A DNA stretch of 64,000 nucleotides. Origin: Boudabousia marimammalium (GTDB taxonomy: Bacteria; Actinomycetota; Actinomycetes; Actinomycetales; Actinomycetaceae). Made by a program: the position numbers and the translations under genes. The stretch is from positions 272,123 to 336,122 of the forward strand of contig NZ_MPDM01000001.1 in NCBI RefSeq assembly GCF_001936115.1, read 5' to 3'. The notes beneath the pieces were generated by a model. The model was not told the DNA's origin, ran no database searches, and saw only the letters and a list, made by a program, of their open reading frames with translations. How positions within the stretch are numbered: the first letter of the stretch is position 1; each line of letters starts with the position of its first letter. Shown here in pieces: positions 1 through 6,677 of this stretch.

Positions 1-187
1 TCAGTCCGAAGATGAACCCGGCGAGGGCACAGCCCAGCAGATTCACGCTGACAATACCCAGATGCGCCATTTCTGTAGTTTCGTGGCGTTTGGCCAGCCA
101 GGATTGGATGGCCTGGTCTGTGCTGTAGCGGGTGATGGCTCCGATGCCGCCCGCCAGCGACGCCATGATGAGGCTCAGGATAAGCAT
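1..187 (-). CDS. crcB: CrcB-family fluoride channel, partial (N-terminal part)
   Basis: Reads from an ATG at 187 to the window edge, so only the first 62 residues are present. The visible part has the CrcB pattern: a first membrane helix with GGIGAITRY and, near the edge, the VNLLGCALAGF helix, which matches the conserved 'VNxxG' segment of the family. CrcB proteins form dual-topology dimeric channels that expel fluoride. The ATG overlaps the TGA of the upstream crcB by one base (TGATG), so the two are translationally coupled. Two adjacent crcB genes are common in Gram-positive bacteria and often form heterodimers. The family is clear; the C-terminal half lies outside the window. Confidence 0.88.
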   Translation of the reverse strand, partial: MLILSLIMASLAGGIGAITRYSTDQAIQSWLAKRHETTEMAHLGIVSVNLLGCALAGFIFGL

Positions 188-870
188 CAGTTTGCCCCTT
201 CCTGAGCGGCGTGGCTGGCGGCGTTGTTTTCGGCGGTTTTACTTGCGGTTTCACCTGAGGTTTCTTCCACACCCGCCGTTTTCCCTTCACCGAGACGCCA
301 GCCAATCACGGCGAAAAATAGTCCGGCCACCATGATGGTCACTGTCCAAGCCAGAGTCTGTAGCAGAGCGGTCGGATGTGGGGACTGAATCCCAACGCTC
401 AGCATGATGAGTGAGCCGTAAGTGGTGAAGGCTCCGCACATTCCAGTCCCGAAGAATAGTTTCCACCAGTTGAGGTGGCGGGCTTGCACTTTCCTCAGGC
501 CCGGGGTGGTGCGCCGGTTGCGCTGGTGCCGGATCTCCACGCCACCAATCATGCCCAGCAGGAAACTACCAATCAGGTTGACGGTCAGCAAATACCACGG
601 GTGGACGGTGGCGCCGTCAGGGAAAAACAGCGCTTTTTCGCCTAGCTGCAGTTCCCAGGCTGAGGAAATCAGGATGCGCAGGGCAGTTCCAAGCGTGCCG
701 CCTAAGAAAACCGCGGCGAGTTTCTGGGGTGTCTTCAGGTTTAGGGGCGCAGGCAGGGCGCGGGTTTCGGTCGGGTGGGAGGCAGTAGCGGCAGTAGTGG
801 GCGCCGTCAGGCCGAGGGAGGGCGCGGTGGCGCTGGCCTTCGGTTCGCTGCTGTCCTGCGGTTTACTCAC
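187..870 (-). CDS. crcB: CrcB-family fluoride channel with long polar termini
   Basis: 227 residues from a GTG. The core (about 45-200) is CrcB: GGTLGTALR in the first helix, LLTVNLIGSFLLGMIGG in the second, and FGTGMCGAFTTYGSL in the third, the Phe/Thr-rich segment that lines the fluoride path. It exports fluoride across the membrane and pairs with the downstream copy, which it overlaps by one base. The first 45 residues are Ala/Thr/Pro-rich, the last 30 are Ala/Glu/Thr-rich, and both look disordered. That makes the protein about 100 residues longer than the usual ~125. I looked for a fluoride riboswitch upstream and did not find one. Confidence 0.9.
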   Translation of the reverse strand: MSKPQDSSEPKASATAPSLGLTAPTTAATASHPTETRALPAPLNLKTPQKLAAVFLGGTLGTALRILISSAWELQLGEKALFFPDGATVHPWYLLTVNLIGSFLLGMIGGVEIRHQRNRRTTPGLRKVQARHLNWWKLFFGTGMCGAFTTYGSLIMLSVGIQSPHPTALLQTLAWTVTIMVAGLFFAVIGWRLGEGKTAGVEETSGETASKTAENNAASHAAQEGAN

Positions 871-912
871 AGTCCAATGCTAGCGTGCCTGCTGCCGAGG
901 CGGCTACTTTCC

Positions 913-1011
913 AGTATTTTCTACCGGTTTTGCCTAGGCCTTCGCTCCGCACCGCACCACATTAACCAGCGCGCGGACAGTGTTTTCTACCGGTTTTGCC
1001 TAAGCCTTCGC
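913..1011. repeat. Two 33-bp direct repeats upstream of crcB
   Basis: Positions 913-945 and 979-1011 share TTTTCTACCGGTTTTGCCTA followed by A/G and GCCTTCGC, with only two mismatches over 33 bases. Each copy includes the palindrome ACCGGT. They lie 66 bp apart, 43-141 bp upstream of the crcB GTG, so they could be regulator-binding sites or simply a local duplication. Confidence 0.8.
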
Positions 1012-1051
1012 GCCTAGATTTTTCCTACTCAACTTTCCAGTGTTCACCACC

Positions 1052-1154
1052 GCTGCGCTGTTACCTGCATTTCCCTTCCACTTCGTCGAGTGTGATGCTT
1101 AAGAACAATTGTGCACCGTGCAAGGTGCACAATTGTCGGTAAGGTGCACAGTCG
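1052..1154. repeat. 103-bp direct repeat, copy 1, containing dyad element A
   Basis: Starts gctgcgctgttacctgc and ends at the GTGCACAGTCG arm. Nearly identical to 1476-1578 (two mismatches seen). Its last ~69 bases are copy A of the dyad family: inner arms CAATTGTGCACC and GGTGCACAATTG around a six-base loop, with a degenerate left outer arm (CGAGTGTGATG). Confidence 0.88.
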
Positions 1155-1200
1155 CTGCGGATGATGGTGTTGCGCTGGCTGGGAAAGCGTTTGTGCGTGG

Positions 1201-1303
1201 CAGAATCCCACACATTATTGTTTGTGTGTGATAAAAAGCCAAAATTAGGTCGAATTTAGGCTATTTTTGGTTTTTTCGCACACAGTATCGAAACTGTGTG
1301 GCA
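1201..1303. repeat. CACACA-hairpin element, copy 1
   Basis: An A+T-rich ~105-bp element: CCACACA facing TTTGTGTGTG, a central AAAAAGCCAAAATT...TTTAGGCT dyad, then a second CACACA/TGTGTGG pair. The same order of motifs recurs at 32451-32552. In both places it lies next to a GTGCAC dyad element. Confidence 0.7.
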
Positions 1304-1475
1304 TTAGTTCACACACAACCGTGTGATTGGGGCAGTTTCGTACACAATTTCGGCGCTGGTTCGGGGTCGAGGGAGTGGGGGCGCCGGTTTTAGCTAAAAC
1401 AGCTGCGGCCGAGATGTAGCGCCTGTGCTGTAGCGCCTGCGCTGCCGTCTCCCGCGGTGTTTGCCCCTGACCGCT

Positions 1476-1578
1476 GCTGCGCTGTTACCTGCATTTCCCT
1501 TCCACTTCGTCGAGTGTGATGCTTAAGAACAATTGTGCACTGTGTAAGGTGCACAATTGTCGGTAAGGTGCACAGTCG
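1476..1578. repeat. 103-bp direct repeat, copy 2, containing dyad element B
   Basis: Direct repeat of 1052-1154, offset by 424 bp. The dyad (B) has inner arms GTGCAC-TGTGTAAG-GTGCAC; one arm base and one loop base differ from copy A. The two copies bracket the CACACA element, so recombination between them would delete it. Confidence 0.88.
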
Positions 1579-1588
1579 GCGGGCGAGC

Positions 1589-1662
1589 CGGGGGATCCGG
1601 CGGAGCAAGTGGGGCGGCGGATCCGGTGGTGGCAGCGGGGCGGCGGATCCGGTGGTGGCAGC
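1589..1662. repeat. G-rich 26-bp tandem repeat
   Basis: Two exact 26-bp units, GGGGCGGCGGATCCGGTGGT plus GGCAGC (1611-1636 and 1637-1662), are preceded by a degenerate partial unit from 1589. The plus strand carries many G-runs and could form a G-quadruplex. It lies about 120 bp upstream of dedA. Confidence 0.8.
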
Positions 1663-1779
1663 GGTGGCGTCGGGGTGCGGTCGCCCCACCGCCCGGCCGC
1701 ACAGGTGACTCTGCCCGCAAATTCCCTATTGGCCCCTTAGGTTACTGCCGTAGCACAGCCAAAATGATACCGTTTAAGC

Positions 1780-2574
1780 GTGACTATGAATCTTTTAGCG
1801 ACCGCCGCCGCGACAGCAACAGCTGTGACAACCGCAGCCACAACAGCCGCAAACACTGCCGCATCAACCGCCTCCGCGGCAACGGAAACTGCCCTTTACG
1901 CGGCTACTGGCATGCCAGCCAGTTTCTTTGGCGACATTATCTACTATTTCCGCAATGTGGATCAGTTGCTGTTGGCTTTAGGCCCCTGGGTGCTGGCTGT
2001 TACCTGCCTGATGGTGTTCATTGAGTCAGGTGTGCTGTTCCCGTTCTTGCCGGGAGACTCGCTAATCTTCACGGCGGGTCTGCTGCATGAGCAGTTAGGT
2101 TTGAACCTGTGGTGGCTGATGTTCGCGGTTTTCCTCTCCGCTTTCTTAGGTGACCAGGTCGGTTATTTCCTAGGCTACCGGTTCGGACGCAGACTGTTCA
2201 GCCCGGACGCCCGCGTCTTAAAAACCGAGTATTTGTTAGCCGCTGAGGAGTTCTTCCATAAGCATGGTGGCCCCGCCCTCGTCCTCGCCCGCTTCGTCCC
2301 GATTGTGCGAACCTTCGTGCCTTTGGCCGCCGGTGTCGCAAACTATGGGTACAGTCATTTTATTCGGTGGAATGTGTTTGGAGCGTTGCTCTGGGGTTGC
2401 GGTTTGACTTTCCTGGGCTCACGCCTGGGCAACATCGCGTTCATCAGAAACAATATTGAAGTCATCGCTGTAATCATTATTTTGGTATCAGTCTTACCAA
2501 TTGTGATTAAATCGTGGACAACTTACCGGAAAGGTCGCGCCGCAAGGCTTGCTAAGGGTAACCAAACCGCGTAG
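1780..2574 (+). CDS. DedA/VTT-family membrane protein
   Basis: 264 residues from a GTG at 1780 (an in-frame ATG follows two codons later). The first ~45 residues are almost pure Ala/Thr and atypical; the DedA core starts around residue 48. Family marks are FIESGVLFPFLPGDSLIFTAG in the first half (ESG plus the PG re-entrant loop), FLGDQVGYFLGYRFG, then GGPALVLARFVPIVRTFVP with the conserved Arg, and a GxxxWG-type helix (GALLWGCGLTFLG). DedA proteins act as lipid scramblases or undecaprenyl-phosphate/phospholipid translocases in the cytoplasmic membrane. A CDF transporter follows 45 bp downstream on the same strand. Family secure; substrate unknown. Confidence 0.9.
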   Translation: MTMNLLATAAATATAVTTAATTAANTAASTASAATETALYAATGMPASFFGDIIYYFRNVDQLLLALGPWVLAVTCLMVFIESGVLFPFLPGDSLIFTAGLLHEQLGLNLWWLMFAVFLSAFLGDQVGYFLGYRFGRRLFSPDARVLKTEYLLAAEEFFHKHGGPALVLARFVPIVRTFVPLAAGVANYGYSHFIRWNVFGALLWGCGLTFLGSRLGNIAFIRNNIEVIAVIIILVSVLPIVIKSWTTYRKGRAARLAKGNQTA

Positions 2575-2580
2575 TCTTAA

Positions 2581-2611
2581 TGAGAATAGAGGGTTCTTAT
2601 TGAGAATGAGG
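2581..2611 (+). promoter_or_regulatory. Possible operator with two TGAGAAT half-sites before the CDF gene
   Basis: TGAGAAT occurs at 2581-2587 and again at 2601-2607, exactly 20 bp (two helical turns) apart, with TTCT at 2594-2597 complementary to the first. The second copy abuts the GAGG ribosome-binding site of the metal exporter. This would fit a metal-responsive repressor, but no matching regulator is nearby. Confidence 0.3.
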
Positions 2612-2619
2612 TTTGTTAA

Positions 2620-3525
2620 GTGTTTGGGCATTCGCATGATCACTCCCACGATCACAGCACGGGCGGAGAAAACCGCAGAAACCTCGGCCTCGCGCTGTTA
2701 TTGACAGCGACACTCATGGTCGCAGAAATCGTGGTCGGCCTCTGGTCGGGCTCCCTCGCCCTGCTTTCTGACGCAGCGCATATGGGTACCGACGCGGCCG
2801 GCTTAGCGATGGCTTTCGCGGCGATCACCCTCGCCCAGCGCCCACCCACCGCGAAACGAACCTACGGCCTGTACCGGCTGGAAGTTTTGGCGGCCCTCAT
2901 CAATGCAGTCCTCCTCATCGGTGTCGCCGGCTATGTCCTCTATGAGGCGGCGCAGCGGATCTCTAATCCGCAGCCCATTGAGGGCGCCTGGATGCTGGCG
3001 ACCGCAATCGCTGGTCTGTGCGTGAATATTGCGGCGGCCTTCATTTTGCGAGCCGGCGCGAAGAACAACATTAACGTGCGCGGCGCTTTCCTTGAGGTCA
3101 TGGCGGACATGATCGGTTCGGTTGGCGTCATTATTGCCGCCGTCATCTATTTGACGACCGGCTGGGCGCAGGCTGACATTATTGTTGGTGTCGGCATTGG
3201 CTTGTTCATTCTGCCGCGCACTGTCCGCCTGGCCCGCGACGCGATCATGATTTTGCTGGAGGCCGCTCCGGATCGTTTGAATCGGGATGAGATTATCGGC
3301 AAGATTGAGCAGCTTGCTGAGGTTGAGTCCGTGCATGATTTGCATTTGTGGACGATTTCTTCGGGCTTGGAGGCCGCCACAGCGCACGTCGTGGTGGCGG
3401 AATGCATCGATCATCATGCGGCCCTTGACGCGGTCACGGAGGTCCTGCGCGACCAGTACGGGATCGGGCACGTCACCATTCAGACTGAGCCTTCGGAGCA
3501 TTGCGAGACTTTGCCGACCCTCTAG
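2620..3525 (+). CDS. Cation diffusion facilitator (Zn/Co/Cd-type efflux)
   Basis: 301 residues from GTG 2620. The N-terminus is His-rich (HSHDHSHDHS), typical of ZitB/CzcD proteins. Six membrane helices follow; helix II carries SDAAHMGTD and helix V MADMIGSVG, the HxxxD and DxxxD-like transport-site residues. The C-terminal cytoplasmic domain (about 205-301) has the ferredoxin-like fold with HDLHLW and the late HVTIQ strand. It exports divalent metal against protons. It follows dedA on the same strand and may be co-transcribed. Zinc is the likeliest substrate by family; sequence alone does not settle it. Confidence 0.93.
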   Translation: MFGHSHDHSHDHSTGGENRRNLGLALLLTATLMVAEIVVGLWSGSLALLSDAAHMGTDAAGLAMAFAAITLAQRPPTAKRTYGLYRLEVLAALINAVLLIGVAGYVLYEAAQRISNPQPIEGAWMLATAIAGLCVNIAAAFILRAGAKNNINVRGAFLEVMADMIGSVGVIIAAVIYLTTGWAQADIIVGVGIGLFILPRTVRLARDAIMILLEAAPDRLNRDEIIGKIEQLAEVESVHDLHLWTISSGLEAATAHVVVAECIDHHAALDAVTEVLRDQYGIGHVTIQTEPSEHCETLPTL

Positions 3526-3564
3526 TTTTCTGGTTTTTGGGGACGAGGACGAGGGTGTGCTCCT

Positions 3565-3590
3565 CCCTAAACGTCAGTGTATTTTTAGGG
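3565..3590. terminator. Weak hairpin between convergent genes
   Basis: CCCTAAA (3565-3571) and TTTAGGG (3584-3590) form a 7-bp stem with a T-rich loop, between the converging CDF and MFS genes. A modest bidirectional terminator at best. Confidence 0.35.
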
Positions 3591-3628
3591 TTCTGCCGCG
3601 TCGGACAATACTGTATGCTGAACTATCC

Positions 3629-4858
3629 TCAGCCGCGTCGCAGGTGCGGGTGCAGTAGTGCCAGCAGTAGTGCGCCCAGCATCATGACGGCTCCGGCGAC
3701 GGTGGGAATGTCGTGGTGGAGAGTGTACAGGGCTCCTGCCGCGACGGGCGTAATCATGAAGGCGAAAGCATTATTTCCCCACAGCAGGCCAGCCAAGGCG
3801 CCCTGTTCTTCATCGTTGACCAGCATGGTGGGGGCGGCAGTGTAGCCGGGGACGGCGAAGCCGCTCCCTAAGCCAAGCAGGAACATGGAGACGAAGATTG
3901 TCCACATGGGCAGGTGGAAGACCAGAATAATGGCGGCGACCGTCAAGATGGCGATGCCAACTTTCAGGAGCCGGTGCGGATGCCAAGAGATGCGGGGGAT
4001 GATTCCCAGCTGTGCGGTCAGTGAGCCGATGCCGCTGGCTAGTAGCCCCAGCCCGGTAATGGTAATGGTCTGCTGAGGGTCCAGGTGGAAACGGTCAGCC
4101 ACAATGAACCCCATAATAATCTGCGTCATCCCGACCGCTGTGAACATGGCGTAGCCAGTAATCAGGTAGGGCAGGACGCGCTTATCCCAAGGCGACATTT
4201 TCGGTGGGTTCTTCACCAGCTGATTGTGGTCGGGGTGAGGTAGGAACAGCAGCAGGAAAACCGCTGCCAACACGAGGAAGGGAGCCCCAATCAGGGGTGC
4301 CCGCAAACCCAAAATACCTAGCAGTGCCCCCAGCATGGCACCGCCAATCATTGACAAGGATTGGGCGGCGCCCATGGAGGCCATACCTTTGACGCGCTGC
4401 GACTCGGTCGTAGTAATTGCGGCCACGTAGGCTTGCGTGGTGGGGGAGATAGCGGCCAGAGCCCAGCCGTAAATGATTCCGCGAGACAGCAAGAACAGCA
4501 GGAACAAGAGCGTGCCACCCAGTATGCGGGCCATGCCAGCTTCGGCGGCCAACCAGAAACTCACCAGCGCAAACAGGTTCACCCAGATGGAGAGGCGTAG
4601 CACCCGCCGGTAACCCCATTTCAGGGACCGCCGACCCCACCAGGTGGAGGTCAGTGTGATCATCAGGGCGGAGGCGGAAACCATCGCCCCCACATGCCAG
4701 GCCTCCAGATTCGTTGCCCGCGCCAGCGGCGCCAGCACCGGGTTAATCGTAATCTTCGCCAAATTAGTGAGCAGTACAATGCCGAACAACGCCCGGATGG
4801 CACGACGGATGGCAAGGCTTTCTGAGGGGTCGTAACTGCTGGTGGAATCGTCGCTCAT
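3629..4858 (-). CDS. Major facilitator superfamily transporter
   Basis: 409 residues, starting at the ATG at 4858, which has AAGGA about 7 bases upstream; an upstream in-frame start lacks this. About 12 hydrophobic segments are visible. The loop WWGRRSLKWGYRRVLR after helix 2 matches the MFS A-motif (G-x-x-x-D/R-x-x-G-R-R). The fold suggests a drug/H+ antiporter or a related exporter; no substrate-specific signature was seen. It stands alone, convergent with the CDF gene and divergent from the DUF998 gene. Confidence 0.85.
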   Translation of the reverse strand: MSDDSTSSYDPSESLAIRRAIRALFGIVLLTNLAKITINPVLAPLARATNLEAWHVGAMVSASALMITLTSTWWGRRSLKWGYRRVLRLSIWVNLFALVSFWLAAEAGMARILGGTLLFLLFLLSRGIIYGWALAAISPTTQAYVAAITTTESQRVKGMASMGAAQSLSMIGGAMLGALLGILGLRAPLIGAPFLVLAAVFLLLFLPHPDHNQLVKNPPKMSPWDKRVLPYLITGYAMFTAVGMTQIIMGFIVADRFHLDPQQTITITGLGLLASGIGSLTAQLGIIPRISWHPHRLLKVGIAILTVAAIILVFHLPMWTIFVSMFLLGLGSGFAVPGYTAAPTMLVNDEEQGALAGLLWGNNAFAFMITPVAAGALYTLHHDIPTVAGAVMMLGALLLALLHPHLRRG

Positions 4859-4973
4859 GTGAAAGTCCTTAGCCTGAAACAAACATTATGCAAAATCTGT
4901 TAGCAAACAGTGCAAGTCTACTAGTTTAATCAACAATTCCTCATTCGCAGGGTGAAGCAGTAAACTTTAGTTT

Positions 4974-5741
4974 ATGGCCAGCGGTTTTACAAAAATGATG
5001 CGAATCATCCTGATTGGGGGGCTCATGCTTGCCGGCATTCTCTATTCGCTTTGGCCGCTCGGATTTTGGGTAAACCCGGAGGCGATTGCGCCCTCGGCCT
5101 TCATTTCGGAGCTCGCGGTGTCCGGGCAGCCCGGTTTTCAGATTTTTCGCCTCGCTGACCGGGTGGCGGGCATTATTTTTACGCTAGCGGTAGTGATTTT
5201 GTGGCCATCACGCAAAACCAATCGGGCAGCCTGGCAATGGCAGCAAGAGATCACCGGCAACGCTGTGAAGAATGCCCTGCCCGCCTCGGCTGATACCGGG
5301 CGATCCTCGTCCCTGCTGAGGTTGCGCACCCGACTGCCGAAACCCCAAACCTTGCTGCTGCTGGGGCTGCTACTGATTGGGCTGGCCACGGTGATGGATT
5401 CATTTTTTACGCTGAGCTGCTCCCCCACGACTCAGGAGTCGTGCGTGAATGAGACCCTCAGCTGGGGTCGCCCGCTGACCGATATTCTGCATGAAGTGGC
5501 CTCCACTCTGGTACAAGTTGGCATGATTACAGCAACCGCGGCGGCCACTTTCACCCGCGGCTGGGGGCGGACCCAGCGTGTGTTGGCCGGCGTCACGCTG
5601 GTTCTGTCAGTGCTCCTCATGCCTGCTTCCGTGGTGGATGCCATTCCGGTCTTTTATTTTCAAGCCCCCACCATTACTTGCTTCAGCTTGTGGGTGGGGT
5701 GGTGGGCATGGTCTGCGATCCCTGACTGGTCACAAAAATGA
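4974..5741 (+). CDS. DUF998-family integral membrane protein
   Basis: 255 residues with about six hydrophobic stretches. The DUF998 signature is visible: an early helix, the segment [24 protein letters not shown] and, after a charged linker (around 85-120), helices near 125, 180, 210 and 235. The function of DUF998 proteins is unknown. Its TGA overlaps the ATG of the next gene (ATGA), so the hydrolase is translationally coupled to it, which suggests a joint role perhaps at the membrane. Confidence 0.78.
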   Translation: MASGFTKMMRIILIGGLMLAGILYSLWPLGFWVNPEAIAPSAFISELAVSGQPGFQIFRLADRVAGIIFTLAVVILWPSRKTNRAAWQWQQEITGNAVKNALPASADTGRSSSLLRLRTRLPKPQTLLLLGLLLIGLATVMDSFFTLSCSPTTQESCVNETLSWGRPLTDILHEVASTLVQVGMITATAAATFTRGWGRTQRVLAGVTLVLSVLLMPASVVDAIPVFYFQAPTITCFSLWVGWWAWSAIPDWSQK

Positions 5742-6577
5742 GCAAAGCCAGTGAAACCGTCGTTTTAGTTGGAGGGTTGGCTGTTTTTGGGCCTTTCTGG
5801 GAACCGTCTTTGGCTCCGTTGCAGACCTCTGGGCGGCGTTTCGTGGTTGCGGAACGGACCGCGATTCGCAGATTTTTCGCCGAGGATGCAGCGCCAGCCC
5901 AAGCGACTTCACCAGCACAGTCGCAGTCTTCAGCACAGTCAGACCAGGTGCTTTGGGCTGACTGGGAAACTGAGGTGTCAGCCCTCGGCAAGCTGGTTTC
6001 TGAGCTGGCCGACGAATCCGGTCCGGTCATCCTCGTCGGGCATTCGATGGGCGGTTTCTTGGCGGAAGCGGTAGCGCGCACGCACCCCGCCGAGGTGGCG
6101 CAACTGATTCTGTTGGAAGCCTCACTGCCCGCCCCAACGGATTGGCCTCTGCCCTTGTTTTGGTTGCCGCGGGTTCTCAGTTTGAAGCCAGTTAGCGCAA
6201 TTATCAAACACTTTCTGTACCGTTGGCTGTCCCGCTACGATTACCCTCCAGAAGTGTCGGAGCGGATTGCCAGAATCTATCTCAGTCGCCCCGGGGTGAC
6301 ACAAATTTGTGCCGAATTTTCGGAGTTTAACCATTGGGCTAGAGAGTTGCAAAGCCTCTGCCAAAAATTCCCTTTGCAGGTTCCGGTAACGGCGCAAGTC
6401 TCATTGGGGGCTAACTATCCCATCAGTCGGGCAGACCGAATCTGGGTGGATCAGTGGCGTTCGCATTTGCGTGGATTGGAAACTAGCATCCCTCCCCGTT
6501 TGGTGTTGTGGCCACGTGCTACCCACATGGTGATGGCTTCCGTGCCGGAGGCCCTCCGGGAACTGTTATCTCGCTAG
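5738..6577 (+). CDS. Alpha/beta hydrolase
   Basis: 279 residues. The nucleophile elbow GHSMGG lies near residues 105-110 after a hydrophobic strand (VILVGHSMGGFLAEA). A late Asp and the motif ATHMVMASVPEAL, near the C-terminus, supply a plausible catalytic His. The N-terminus VVLVGGLAVFGPFW resembles the oxyanion-hole strand of the fold. The substrate cannot be read from sequence. It overlaps the DUF998 gene by four bases and converges on copA. Confidence 0.85.
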   Translation: MSKASETVVLVGGLAVFGPFWEPSLAPLQTSGRRFVVAERTAIRRFFAEDAAPAQATSPAQSQSSAQSDQVLWADWETEVSALGKLVSELADESGPVILVGHSMGGFLAEAVARTHPAEVAQLILLEASLPAPTDWPLPLFWLPRVLSLKPVSAIIKHFLYRWLSRYDYPPEVSERIARIYLSRPGVTQICAEFSEFNHWARELQSLCQKFPLQVPVTAQVSLGANYPISRADRIWVDQWRSHLRGLETSIPPRLVLWPRATHMVMASVPEALRELLSR

Positions 6578-6677
6578 CTGCCGGGTTTAGGTTTTCAGCC
6601 GAGGGCTTCTTGGCTTCCAGCCGCCAGCCGTCACCGCTGTCTGAGTCAGTTCTCAACCCTCGGCTACCATCTGGTAT

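Larger units (their letters stand above)
871..1779. other. Repeat-rich non-coding region between crcB and dedA
   Basis: About 0.9 kb without a credible gene. It holds a pair of 33-bp direct repeats, two 103-bp direct repeats that each contain the GTGCAC dyad element, a CACACA-hairpin element between them, and a G-rich 26-bp tandem repeat. Open frames here are artefacts of G+C-rich repeats and lack ribosome-binding sites and recognisable domains. The divergent promoters for the crcB pair and dedA must lie in it, but I cannot point to convincing -35/-10 pairs. Confidence 0.75.

Noticed and set aside
870-1100. Fluoride riboswitch upstream of crcB
   Set aside because: No GGNGAUGG...CUGAUGGC pattern was found on the minus strand, and the region is occupied by the 33-bp repeats.
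1086-1578. CRISPR array
   Set aside because: The repeats are few, unequally spaced, internally palindromic over long arms and have no spacers of constant length; no cas genes are present.
775-1720. Open frames across the repeat region
   Set aside because: They overlap G+C-rich repeats, lack ribosome-binding sites and recognisable domains, and several read through the dyad elements.
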